Assembly (NCBI RefSeq): GCF_041807905.1
Contig: NZ_JBGVSA010000019.1
Coordinates: forward strand, 1-64,000
Reading direction: 5' to 3'
Origin: JBGVSA01 sp041807905
GTDB taxonomy: Bacteria > Pseudomonadota > Gammaproteobacteria > Burkholderiales > Rhodocyclaceae
Length of the DNA: 64,000 nt
Shown: piece after piece, positions 1 through 7,506 of the stretch
How the letters are laid out: each line of letters opens with the position of its first letter
Numbering within the stretch: the stretch's first letter is position 1
The notes under the pieces: generated by a model
The model's input: the letters and a program-made list of their open reading frames with translations, nothing else
Told to the model about the DNA's origin: nothing
Database searches by the model: none
Translations under genes and position numbers: made by a program

Positions 1-262
1 CTTCGCTCGAACAACCATGTTGTGTGGTGTGGGCACCCCATTCAGCGTCGCCGAGCAGCACAGGGCGAGAAGGTTGCCCCGCGCAGCGGGGTCGGCGAGG
101 ACTGTCTGAGCCGACGCAGGAGGCGAGTTCCGCAGCCGCCTTCTCGACCGCGCAGCGCAGGGGACCCGCCGAAGGCGGGCGACGCTGTGGGGTCGCTTTC
201 TTGGTGACTTCTTTGTCGATAACAAAGAAGTTACTCGCTCGCCGGGGCGAACTCCCGGCCAA
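1..262. repeat. Probable interspersed non-coding repeat element upstream of flgJ
   Basis: This GC-rich stretch has the look of a dispersed proteobacterial intergenic element, not a gene. It strings together short palindromic words (a CCCCGCGCAGCGGGG hairpin near 77-91, GCCGAAGGCGGGC near 169-181) and ends in a 13-bp inverted repeat at 204-234. Similar strings, often mis-called as short Arg/Pro-rich proteins, are familiar to me from Pseudomonas, Xanthomonas and betaproteobacterial genomes; that is memory, not a search. Frames through it give Arg/Pro/Gly-rich peptides with no recognisable domain. It separates flgJ from whatever lies to the left, where flgI would be expected. No second copy was noticed in the window. 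Confidence 0.45.
204..234. repeat. 13-bp inverted repeat (hairpin) in the flgJ upstream element
   Basis: The arms GTGACTTCTTTGT (204-216) and ACAAAGAAGTTAC (222-234) pair at 12 of 13 positions, the exception being a possible G-U pair, around the loop CGATA. No T-run follows on either strand, so it is not a typical Rho-independent terminator. It could be an RNA-processing or transcription-attenuating hairpin ahead of the flagellar genes, or simply part of the repeat element. Confidence 0.7.
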
Positions 263-425
263 CGTACATGAGCAGTCGAGACGACGGTCGATAAACGAAA
301 GCGCAGGCAAGAAAGGGCCTTTCAACGCTGCGCGCATGGGATGCAATGGCGGACGCTTCACTCTTCCGCCCTACACCGTCGGCAACAGGAAATCGTTCAA
401 CCCGCAACAACGCGCGAAAAAACAA

Positions 426-773
426 ATGAACATCGATCCACAACTCACCGCCGATACGCGCATTGCTGACACAGCCACCGCCGTGGCCGACAACGCGAAT
501 AGCCCCGATACCCTCGACCCCAAATACCGAGCCAAGGTCGAAGCCGCCGCCGAGAAGTTCGAATCTTTCTTCATCGCCAGCATGCTCCAGCAAATGCGCC
601 GCACCACCCGCGAGCTGGCCGATGACGACAGCCCGTCGAAAGACCCGATCAACCAGGACATGCTCGAGATGGCTGACGCCAGACTCGCCGACGTCATGGC
701 CGGCCAGCGCGCGTTCGGCATTGCCGACGCCATCCTCAAGCAGATACTCCCCGCCGACAAGGCACGCGCTTAA
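426..773 (+). CDS. flgJ: Flagellar rod-binding protein FlgJ, single-domain form
   Basis: The 115-residue protein corresponds to the rod-binding half of FlgJ, which caps the growing flagellar rod in the periplasm. The core (about residues 35-110) has the family pattern: a helix with KFESFF and LQQMRRT, then DMLEMADARLADVMAGQ and a final GIADAIL helix. The C-terminal peptidoglycan-hydrolase domain of the roughly 310-residue enterobacterial FlgJ is absent, so rod passage through the wall would need a separate lytic enzyme. The frame stays open upstream to 24, but that part is low-complexity Arg/Pro sequence, so I chose the ATG at 426, although it has no good ribosome-binding site. flgK follows 77 bp later. 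Confidence 0.8.
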   Translation: MNIDPQLTADTRIADTATAVADNANSPDTLDPKYRAKVEAAAEKFESFFIASMLQQMRRTTRELADDDSPSKDPINQDMLEMADARLADVMAGQRAFGIADAILKQILPADKARA

Positions 774-850
774 GTCCAACGCCGGATGGGTCGCCTATCC
801 ACGATGAGCCGAAAAACCATCGCCTCCGACCCCAACACGAAAGCCCGAGC

Positions 851-2230
851 ATGAGCACCATCAACAACGCGCTGACCGGTGCACTGGCAGCGCAAGCCGG
901 CCTGAACACGACCAGCCAGAACATCGCCAACGTGATGACCGAGGGCTACACGCGCCAGGGCGTGCTGCTCAGTTCGATCCAGCCGGCCAAGAGCGGCCCG
1001 CTGGCGGCCGGCGGTGGGGTGGCGGTGTCCTCGCTGCTGCGCTTTTCCGATGGTTACAAGAGCGTGCAGATGTGGAACGCGGCGTCCAACCTGGGCCGCT
1101 ATACGGTGTCGCAACCGTACCTGACGCAGCTCGAACAGGTGATGGGCGACGATACCTCCGGCCTGAACGCGGGCGTGGATGCCTTTTTTGCGGCACTCAA
1201 CGCGGCGAGCGTGGAGCCGACGTCGAGCCCGCTGCGCCAGCAGGTCATCACTGCCGCCGACGCACTGGCGCAGCGCTTCAACAGCCTGACCCAGGTGATG
1301 TCCAGCCAGCGTCTGGCGATCCAGCAGCAGCGCAGCACGGCGGTGGCGCAGATCAATACCCTGACGACCGATATCGCTGCTCTGAATAAGCAGATCGCCG
1401 CCACGCAGGCGACGGGTGTGAATGCGTCCGGCCTGATCGACGAGCGTGATCGCAAGATCGATTCGCTGGCGAGCATGGTGTCGGTGCAGGTGATCGACCA
1501 GGCCGATGGCTCGCGCAGCATTTCGTTCAAGAGCGGCCAGCCGCTGGTGGTGGGCGGGCTGGCGGCGACGGTCAGCGCCGAGGGCAACACCGACGGTTCG
1601 CAAACATTGAAGGTGGTGTTCGGCAAAGAGAACTACACGCTCACCGGCAGCAGTCTCGGGGGGCAGCTTGGCGGCCTCGACGACGTTGAACAGAACGTGC
1701 TGCTGCCGATGATGCAGTCGATCACCGATATGGCGAGCCAGATGGCGAGCAAGGTGAACACGCAATTGATGGCCGGCTACGCGCAGGACGGTACGCCGGG
1801 CGTGGCGTTGTTCGAGTTCGACGCCACCAGCGCCGTCGGCATGCTCAAAGTGAACGCTTCGATCGTGGCGCAGGACCTGGGATTTTCGTCCGACGCGACG
1901 TTGCCCGGCGACAGCGGCAACCTGCTCAAGGTCATCGACATCAAGGGTCAGACGCTCACGCTCGGCACTCTCGGCAGCGTGAGCCTGGGTGACGCGGTGA
2001 CGCAACTGGTGGGCCGCCTGGGCATGGCGAGCCAGCAGAACCAGGCATCGCTCGGTACCGCGCAGACCGTGCGCGACCAGACCGAGGAAAGCTGGAAGTC
2101 GACCAGCGGTGTGAACAGCGATGAGGAGGCAATCAACCTCATCCAGTATCAGCAGATGTACCAGTCCAACCTGAAGGTGATTGCAGTGGCGAACGAGTTG
2201 TTCGACGCCACGCTGGCGATGATGGGCTGA
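851..2230 (+). CDS. flgK: Flagellar hook-associated protein 1 (FlgK)
   Basis: FlgK is the first hook-filament junction protein, exported through the flagellar type III apparatus and joining the hook to FlgL and the filament. The N-terminus (STINNALTGALAAQAGLNTT, then SQNIANVMTEGYTRQ) is the classical rod/hook/HAP motif. The C-terminus has the matching heptad helix (NLIQYQQMYQSNLKVIAVANELFD), as in other axial proteins. At 459 residues it is shorter than the roughly 550 residues of enterobacterial FlgK, consistent with a reduced surface domain. It is followed after 4 bp by the PilZ gene, so the two are almost certainly cotranscribed and probably translationally coupled. Confidence 0.95.
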   Translation: MSTINNALTGALAAQAGLNTTSQNIANVMTEGYTRQGVLLSSIQPAKSGPLAAGGGVAVSSLLRFSDGYKSVQMWNAASNLGRYTVSQPYLTQLEQVMGDDTSGLNAGVDAFFAALNAASVEPTSSPLRQQVITAADALAQRFNSLTQVMSSQRLAIQQQRSTAVAQINTLTTDIAALNKQIAATQATGVNASGLIDERDRKIDSLASMVSVQVIDQADGSRSISFKSGQPLVVGGLAATVSAEGNTDGSQTLKVVFGKENYTLTGSSLGGQLGGLDDVEQNVLLPMMQSITDMASQMASKVNTQLMAGYAQDGTPGVALFEFDATSAVGMLKVNASIVAQDLGFSSDATLPGDSGNLLKVIDIKGQTLTLGTLGSVSLGDAVTQLVGRLGMASQQNQASLGTAQTVRDQTEESWKSTSGVNSDEEAINLIQYQQMYQSNLKVIAVANELFDATLAMMG

Positions 2231-2234
2231 CGGC

Positions 2235-2969
2235 ATGTCCGTCGTCATTCCGGAGACGAGCGTCAGCGAGCCGGTGCAGTCGGGGGCGGATCTGTCCGCC
2301 TACGAGGTGAGCGATCCGCTCGAAATCGAAGTGGCACTGCGCGCACTGGCCGACAGCAAGTGCATCGTTACGCTCTACCCGGCGGGCGGCGAGCGGGTGC
2401 TTGGCTGGCTGGCGGCGGTGGACATGTCGACCGGGCGCTTCGTGTTCGAGACCGTCGAGCCGATTGCGCCGCCGGCCGCGCCCTTGTTGTTCGTGGCCAC
2501 GCTGCACGGCGTGAAGTTGCAGTTCACGTGCGACAGCGCGCCCGAGGGCATCGCCGCGACGTGGTTGGGGCTGAAGGTGCCGCCGTTCATCATCCGGCTG
2601 CAACGGCGCCGGTATTCGCGTTTCGAGGCGCCGCTCGGCTTGCCGTTCCGCGCACAGTTCATGCTCGGTGCCCGGCAATGCGAAGCGGGCGTCGACAACC
2701 TCGCCCTTGGTGGCGTCGGTCTGCGGCTGGCGCCGGTGGACGGCAAGCTGGTCTACGTCGGACGCAACCTGCGCAGTGTGCGCCTGGCGCTCGGGCATGA
2801 CGGCGACATCGTGGCAGATATGAACGTCTGTTCGGTCCGCCAGTGGAATTCGTATCTTCTGGGCCGGCTGGTGTTGGTCGGGTGCCGCTTCGAAGCGCTG
2901 GCGCCCGAGGCGGAAGAACCTCTGCGCCACGCGCTCGATCGTCTGGCGCAACGCAGTACGCGGCGCTGA
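2235..2969 (+). CDS. ycgR: YcgR-like flagellar brake protein with PilZ domain
   Basis: The 244-residue protein has an N-terminal YcgR-type beta-barrel domain (about residues 25-118) and a C-terminal PilZ domain (about 120-240). YcgR binds c-di-GMP and slows the flagellar motor at the MotA/FliG interface. The PilZ arginine motif RxxxR is present at R125-R129 within RRRYSR. The second motif, normally [D/N]xSxxG, reads NLALGG at 155-160, with Ala157 where Ser is expected, so affinity for c-di-GMP may differ. It lies between flgK (4 bp upstream) and flgL (39 bp downstream), an unusual place for ycgR. Family assignment is secure; the physiological role is inferred. Confidence 0.82.
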   Translation: MSVVIPETSVSEPVQSGADLSAYEVSDPLEIEVALRALADSKCIVTLYPAGGERVLGWLAAVDMSTGRFVFETVEPIAPPAAPLLFVATLHGVKLQFTCDSAPEGIAATWLGLKVPPFIIRLQRRRYSRFEAPLGLPFRAQFMLGARQCEAGVDNLALGGVGLRLAPVDGKLVYVGRNLRSVRLALGHDGDIVADMNVCSVRQWNSYLLGRLVLVGCRFEALAPEAEEPLRHALDRLAQRSTRR

Positions 2970-3008
2970 AGGCCCGCGATCGAAAGAGACAGCAAGGAAT
3001 ACAGCGAC

Positions 3009-3920
3009 ATGCGCATTGCCAGCACGCAGTACCACAGCACGATGAACAGCGCCCTGCAGGCGGCGTCTTCCCGTCTGGAGCAGATCATGCAGAAGATGGC
3101 CACCGGCCAGAAGCTGCAACTGCCGTCGGACGACCCCGTCACGCATGTGCGCCTGTCGCGCCTGACGCGTGAAGAAGCCGCGCTGACGCAGTACCGCGAC
3201 AACATCGGCGCGCTGCGCGTTCGCCTGCAGCAGAACGAGACCAGCCTGGACGGCATGACGACCGATCTGCAAGAAGCGCGCGACCTGATGGTGTGGGCGC
3301 TCGATGGCGCCAACAGCGAAGACGACGTGGCGGCGATGTCCTCATCACTCACGGCGCTGGCGCAGAGCCTGTTCTACAACGCCAACAGCCGCGACCAGGA
3401 AGGGCGTTATCTGTTTTCCGGCACCGCGACCAGCAGCGCGGCGATCACCTACGATTCGGCCGCACCCCTGGGCATGCGTTACAGCTTCAATGGCAACCTG
3501 GGCAAACAGATGGTGGTGGTCGGCAATGGCGTGACGCAGGCTGCCAACGTCACCGTCGAAGAACTGGCCGACACGCTCAACCAGCTCGAAAGCACGGTCG
3601 AGGCCTTGCAGGCGCCGGGCGCGGACGTGAACAACGCCACCACGCGCGCGCAGCTCAATGCCACGCTCGGGAGCATCGACGCCAGCATGGGTACGCTGGG
3701 TGCGAAGATCGCCGGCCTGGGCGGCATGCAGAACATTCTCGAGACGATGGACACCAATCACGCCAACGTGAGTCTGTCGAACCAGCAGGCGCTGATCGAC
3801 CTCGGCCAGCTCGACTATGGCGACGCGGCGGTCAAACTCAACGGCTACACCACGGCATTGCAGGCGACGCAGAAGGCGTATGCGCAGGTGAGCAAGCTGT
3901 CGCTCTTCGACATCATCTGA
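3009..3920 (+). CDS. flgL: Flagellar hook-associated protein 3 (FlgL)
   Basis: FlgL (HAP3) is the second junction protein, between FlgK and the flagellin filament. The 303-residue product begins MRIASTQYHSTMNSALQAAS and continues into the flagellin-type N-terminal coiled coil (MATGQKLQLPSDDP is the typical FlgL SDDP turn). It ends in the matching C-terminal helix (LNGYTTALQATQKAYAQVSK, then LSLFD). Length is normal for the family. A good ribosome-binding site (AAGGAAT near 2994) precedes the ATG. The stop is followed within 7 bp by the unknown last gene of the cluster. Confidence 0.95.
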   Translation: MRIASTQYHSTMNSALQAASSRLEQIMQKMATGQKLQLPSDDPVTHVRLSRLTREEAALTQYRDNIGALRVRLQQNETSLDGMTTDLQEARDLMVWALDGANSEDDVAAMSSSLTALAQSLFYNANSRDQEGRYLFSGTATSSAAITYDSAAPLGMRYSFNGNLGKQMVVVGNGVTQAANVTVEELADTLNQLESTVEALQAPGADVNNATTRAQLNATLGSIDASMGTLGAKIAGLGGMQNILETMDTNHANVSLSNQQALIDLGQLDYGDAAVKLNGYTTALQATQKAYAQVSKLSLFDII

Positions 3921-3927
3921 GGTCGTG

Positions 3928-4965
3928 ATGCAGGTTTCCGCTCTCGCCACGCGCCAGTCGCCCGCCGCGGGCACCGCGTCGTCCGCCGCCCCGCAGGCAG
4001 CCGGCAGCGCCACCGCCACGGGCGGTCGGTCGACGGTACGTACCACACTGACGACGAATACGGCCGCGCTGCGCGGCGGCTTGCGCAGCCAGGACGCCGC
4101 GCGCAACGCCGAGGCTGCGGGTACGCAGCGGACGCTGGCATTCATAGAGCGCGCCCGGAGCAGTCTTGGCACGCTCAAGAGTGCTCTGAGCGACACGCTC
4201 ACCGGGCAGGCTTTTTCCGACCGTCCGGCACAACAGGCACTGGATGACTTCGGTGCGCTGTGGCGTACGCGAGCAACGGCCACGGGCGGCGGGCTCGACG
4301 GTGCGTTGAACGTCGTGGATGCGGGCGGCGCGCAGCAACGGTTTCGCATTCGCGGGCTCGACGACAGCAATGGCGTGGGCGGAGCCGAACGCGAAACCTT
4401 GCAGTTTTCGGTGCGCGGCAAGCTGTCTGCGCCGGTCGTGCTGGATGCCGAGGCTGCGCCCCAGGCGACGCAATCGCGACTGGACCGCGCGCTGTCGCCG
4501 CTGGGTGTGCGCGTGGAGCGCGACGCTCAGGGCAGCCTGCAATTCCGCACGGCTGAAACAGCGTGGCCGGAAGTGCGCGACAGCTTGCTGGTCAAAGGGG
4601 GCGGCCAGCGCTTTCCGACCGGCCAGTTCAATCGGCCGCGGACCGACGCCGTCGCCGAAACACTGCAGCCTGACAATTGGCGCGTGGATACCACGTCGGC
4701 CCAGCGCCAGACGCTGCACGCCGCCGCCCAGGCCAGCATGCTGCTGGATGCCGCGGGTCGGCAGGCCGGCGAGCGACTGGTTGCGATGGCGCGCGACAGC
4801 GAGGCGGTGACGGGCGCGGAGGGTGCGGCCCGCGCGGCGGCGATGGCGGAGTCCTTCCGCTCGCTGGCCTCGCGCGGCGGCTTCGAAGCCGTCGCAGCGG
4901 TGGCGCCGGCGGCGGCCGGCGTGAGCCGCGAACGCGTCGCCGCCCTCATGCGTTTGCCTGACTGA
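3928..4965 (+). CDS. Uncharacterised flagellar-operon protein with flagellin-like core
   Basis: I do not recognise this 345-residue protein. It begins with an Ala/Thr/Ser-rich, probably disordered stretch (about 1-50), then a helical segment (about 55-105). A beta-rich core (about 115-235) follows: the local pattern RLDRALSPLGVRVERD then GSLQFRT resembles the Flagellin_IN-type repeats of flagellins and hook-cap proteins. The C-terminal 90 residues are Ala-rich helix. The ATG at 3928 lies 5 nt after GAGG, so I prefer it to the GTG at 3925. It follows flgL by 7 bp and so is in the operon. A junction or filament accessory protein or an export-related factor is possible; none is proven. It has no membrane segment or Sec signal. 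Confidence 0.6.
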   Translation: MQVSALATRQSPAAGTASSAAPQAAGSATATGGRSTVRTTLTTNTAALRGGLRSQDAARNAEAAGTQRTLAFIERARSSLGTLKSALSDTLTGQAFSDRPAQQALDDFGALWRTRATATGGGLDGALNVVDAGGAQQRFRIRGLDDSNGVGGAERETLQFSVRGKLSAPVVLDAEAAPQATQSRLDRALSPLGVRVERDAQGSLQFRTAETAWPEVRDSLLVKGGGQRFPTGQFNRPRTDAVAETLQPDNWRVDTTSAQRQTLHAAAQASMLLDAAGRQAGERLVAMARDSEAVTGAEGAARAAAMAESFRSLASRGGFEAVAAVAPAAAGVSRERVAALMRLPD

Positions 4966-5072
4966 TTTGTCCCCCGACGATGGGCGCACCGAGCGGCTGT
5001 CGTTTTCTTCCCACGAAAATCCCCTCTGTCCGGTTGTGCACCACCAAAATCGGTTGCCCGGCCGGAAAAAGC

Positions 5073-5089
5073 TGTAACTTGGTGTTACA
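5073..5089. promoter_or_regulatory. Candidate operator upstream of the polygalacturonase gene
   Basis: A perfect dyad TGTAAC-N5-GTTACA sits in the 291-bp gap before the polygalacturonase gene, about 170 bp upstream of its start. Six-base arms around a five-base spacer suit a dimeric regulator. I cannot name the regulator, and no clear -10/-35 pair is visible next to it. The rest of the gap (4966-5256) contains no gene I can support. Confidence 0.3.
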
Positions 5090-5256
5090 TTTTGCCAAAC
5101 AACATTCCGGCACATGGATTGCCAGTCCGACGCCCTGTAGGGCCGGCAGGACGTTTCTCGACGTCCGCCATGGAGGTCCGGAAATGGATTGCAAGAGAAG
5201 GCCCGCTGCGCCGCGTGGCGCCTGGGGCTCGCGTCATCTCACCAAAGGGGAATCAC

Positions 5257-7452
5257 ATGGCACTGCAAAAAGGCCGCCACGGCAAGACTTTGCTGCTGGC
5301 TGCAATCATCACGGGTCTGCTGGGGGCGTGCGGATCGGATGACGACGAGGGGTCGTCCTCCGGTTCGTCCAGTTCAGTCAGTTCATCGAGCGCTTCCAGC
5401 TCATCGAGTTCTTCAAGCACGTCCAGTTCGTCGTCTTCGAGCAGTTCGTCCTCGTCGTCTTCCAGTTCGTCCAGCAGCCTGCCGACCATCAGCGCGGCCT
5501 GCTCGGCCATCAACGTGAAGGCCACCAACGGCACCAACAATACCGTGCCGCAGAATCCGTGCGTACCGGCGCTGGCGTACGACGACACCAGCGTGACGCT
5601 GGTCTGGAACAAGCCGGACGTCTACACCGACGTGGTCGACTACAACGTGTACCTGGACGGCGCCAAGCTGGGCAGCGCCGCACAGAACAACACCACGAAT
5701 TCGGTGGCCAAGCCGTACATCGATAGTTTCTACGCGGATGACACGGCCGGTTTCCACACCAAGGTCACTTTCCAGAACTTCCGTGTGACCGGTCTGACAC
5801 CCGATACGTACTACACCCTCACCGTGCGTTCGGTGGACGGCGCGGGCAAGGAATCTGCCGACAGCGCTAAGGTCGTCGTCAAGACGGCGCCGACCATCAC
5901 GCGCGTCTACAACGTTGCGACGCTCGGCGCGAAGGGCGACGGCACGACGCTCAACACAACCGTCATCCAGAACGCCATCGACGAATGTTCGAGCGGTTCG
6001 ACGTCGGCCTTCGGCTGCAAGGTGGTGGTCCCGGCGGATGCGGCGAGCGGCAAGGTCTTCCTGACCGGCGCATTGTTCCTCAAGAGCAACATGACGCTGG
6101 AAATCGCCGAAGGCGCCACGCTGCGCGGCACGACGGATGCGGCGGAGTTCCCGCTGAGCAAGGGCTACCAGCTCTATAGCTACTTCACCAACAGTACGGA
6201 TGACCGTCGTCCGCCGTCGCTGCTCAACACGCTGAACCCGGCTCACATGAACGGCGCCGCCGCGCTGACCGATCACCAGGGCTACGACGAGACGCGCGGT
6301 GTGTTCCAGAACATCCGCGTGACCGGCAAGGGGACGCTGGATGGCAACGGCTGGACGCGCACGGCCACCGACACGGTCGATGAGCTCGGCAACGGTCTGG
6401 CCGCATTCAAGGCGGGCAGTTCGAGCACGTGGTCCACGCTGGGCCTGCTGGCCAAGAACCAGATGCTGGCGGCGCAAGCGGAAGTCGGCGGCACGCTGAC
6501 CAGCGAGCAGAACGCCAACTTCTACAGCAACCGCCGTTCGAGCCTGGCCACCTTCCGGGGTGTGACCAACATGTACTTCGGCAACCTCAAGCTGATCAAC
6601 CCGGCCTACCACGGCGTGATGTTCGTCGAGAGCGAGAACGTGGTGTTCACCAACACGACGACGCAGACGTTCGACATCAACAACGCCGATGGCGTTGAGT
6701 TCGGCAACAGCAACATGGCGGTGGTGTTCAACAACTTCGTCGACAGCGGGGATGACAACATCAACTTCGCGGCCGGCCAGGGCAAGAACTACCAGAACGT
6801 GGTGCCGCAGCAGAATGCGTGGATCTTCAACAACTACATGCGCGAAGGCCACGGCGGCGTGGTGGCCGGCAGCCACACGGGCGCGTGGATCCAGGACATT
6901 CTCGCGGAAGACAACGTGATGTTCATGACCGACAACGGCCTGCGCCTGAAGAGCACGCCGGCGACCGGTGGTGGCGCGCGTCGCATCGTTTTCCGCGACA
7001 TCGCCATGCGCGAAGTGGGCACCAAGAACGCGGTCACCGCGGGTGGCAAGAGCTTCACCAACAACACCAACGGCAATCCGTTCATCATGACGCTGTCGTA
7101 CAGCGCCGGCAGCAACGTGTTCGAGAACGCCGCCAACTCCGCGCAGTTCCGCGACATCACCGTGAAGCGCGTGACGGTGGACAACGGCAGCAGCGCGACC
7201 GGGGGTGCGTTGATCTCGGTGGACGGCTACGACGGAGCGGACGCCACGCTGGGCTATGCCGAGACGTTCCACGAGAACGTCGCGTTCGACACGGTGAAGG
7301 TCACCAACGCCAAGCCGACCAGCATCAGCCGTCTGAAGAACAGCAGCTTCACGAACATGACGATCACGAACTGGGGCGCGACCGCGTCGCCGTGGGTGAT
7401 CTCCAATTCGCCGGGGCTCACGTTCACCAACGTCACGCCGACTGCGCCGTGA
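5257..7452 (+). CDS. Exported lipoprotein polygalacturonase (GH28) with FN3 domain
   Basis: This 731-residue protein should hydrolyse homogalacturonan. Residues 1-25 are a lipoprotein signal peptide with lipobox LGAC (Cys25). Residues 33-74 are an almost pure Ser linker, about 101-212 form a fibronectin-III domain, and about 217-700 form the GH28 beta-helix. GH28 motifs are visible: NADG at 476-479 (usually NTD), DD at 499-500, GHGG starting at Gly531 with His532, and RLK at 563-565 (usually RIK). The FN3-plus-GH28 order recalls exo-polygalacturonases of the PehX type. AAAGGGG before the ATG at 5257 fixes the start, although the frame is open further upstream. It is monocistronic, ending at a strong terminator. 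No transporter or other pectin gene is adjacent. Confidence 0.85.
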   Translation: MALQKGRHGKTLLLAAIITGLLGACGSDDDEGSSSGSSSSVSSSSASSSSSSSSTSSSSSSSSSSSSSSSSSSSLPTISAACSAINVKATNGTNNTVPQNPCVPALAYDDTSVTLVWNKPDVYTDVVDYNVYLDGAKLGSAAQNNTTNSVAKPYIDSFYADDTAGFHTKVTFQNFRVTGLTPDTYYTLTVRSVDGAGKESADSAKVVVKTAPTITRVYNVATLGAKGDGTTLNTTVIQNAIDECSSGSTSAFGCKVVVPADAASGKVFLTGALFLKSNMTLEIAEGATLRGTTDAAEFPLSKGYQLYSYFTNSTDDRRPPSLLNTLNPAHMNGAAALTDHQGYDETRGVFQNIRVTGKGTLDGNGWTRTATDTVDELGNGLAAFKAGSSSTWSTLGLLAKNQMLAAQAEVGGTLTSEQNANFYSNRRSSLATFRGVTNMYFGNLKLINPAYHGVMFVESENVVFTNTTTQTFDINNADGVEFGNSNMAVVFNNFVDSGDDNINFAAGQGKNYQNVVPQQNAWIFNNYMREGHGGVVAGSHTGAWIQDILAEDNVMFMTDNGLRLKSTPATGGGARRIVFRDIAMREVGTKNAVTAGGKSFTNNTNGNPFIMTLSYSAGSNVFENAANSAQFRDITVKRVTVDNGSSATGGALISVDGYDGADATLGYAETFHENVAFDTVKVTNAKPTSISRLKNSSFTNMTITNWGATASPWVISNSPGLTFTNVTPTAP
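5353..5478 (+). repeat. Poly-serine coding simple-sequence tract
   Basis: The DNA is a run of TCG/TCC/TCA/AGC/AGT/TCT codons encoding residues 33-74 of the polygalacturonase, 38 of 42 being Ser. Synonymous codons are mixed, which limits slippage compared with a pure triplet repeat. Such linkers are known from secreted polysaccharidases of aquatic and plant-associated bacteria, where they space a catalytic domain from its anchor. Confidence 0.9.
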
Positions 7453-7477
7453 CCGAGGCGTAGTTCAACGTGGTGCG

Positions 7478-7506
7478 ACGGGCTCCTTCGGGAGCCCGTT
7501 TTTTTC
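7478..7506 (+). terminator. Rho-independent terminator of the polygalacturonase gene
   Basis: A perfect 9-bp stem ACGGGCTCC / GGAGCCCGT closed by a TTCG tetraloop (7487-7490) is followed by an eight-T run. It lies 25 bp after the polygalacturonase stop codon and its T-run touches the stop codon of the convergent methyltransferase gene. There is no T-run on the minus strand, so it should act on the plus strand only. Confidence 0.95.

Noticed and set aside
215..222. GTCGATAA resembling a sigma-28 -10 box before the flagellar genes (a second copy is at 287-294)
   Set aside because: No TAAA-type -35 occurs at the right distance for either copy, and the first is the loop region of the inverted repeat.
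5253..5612. Minus-strand frame encoding an acidic Glu/Asp/Leu repeat protein
   Set aside because: It is the reverse complement of the poly-Ser tract; the apparent repeat is a reading artefact.
5413..7272. A 619-codon minus-strand open frame
   Set aside because: It is antisense to the GH28 gene, whose catalytic motifs are intact. The antisense product has only His/Arg/Val-rich composition.
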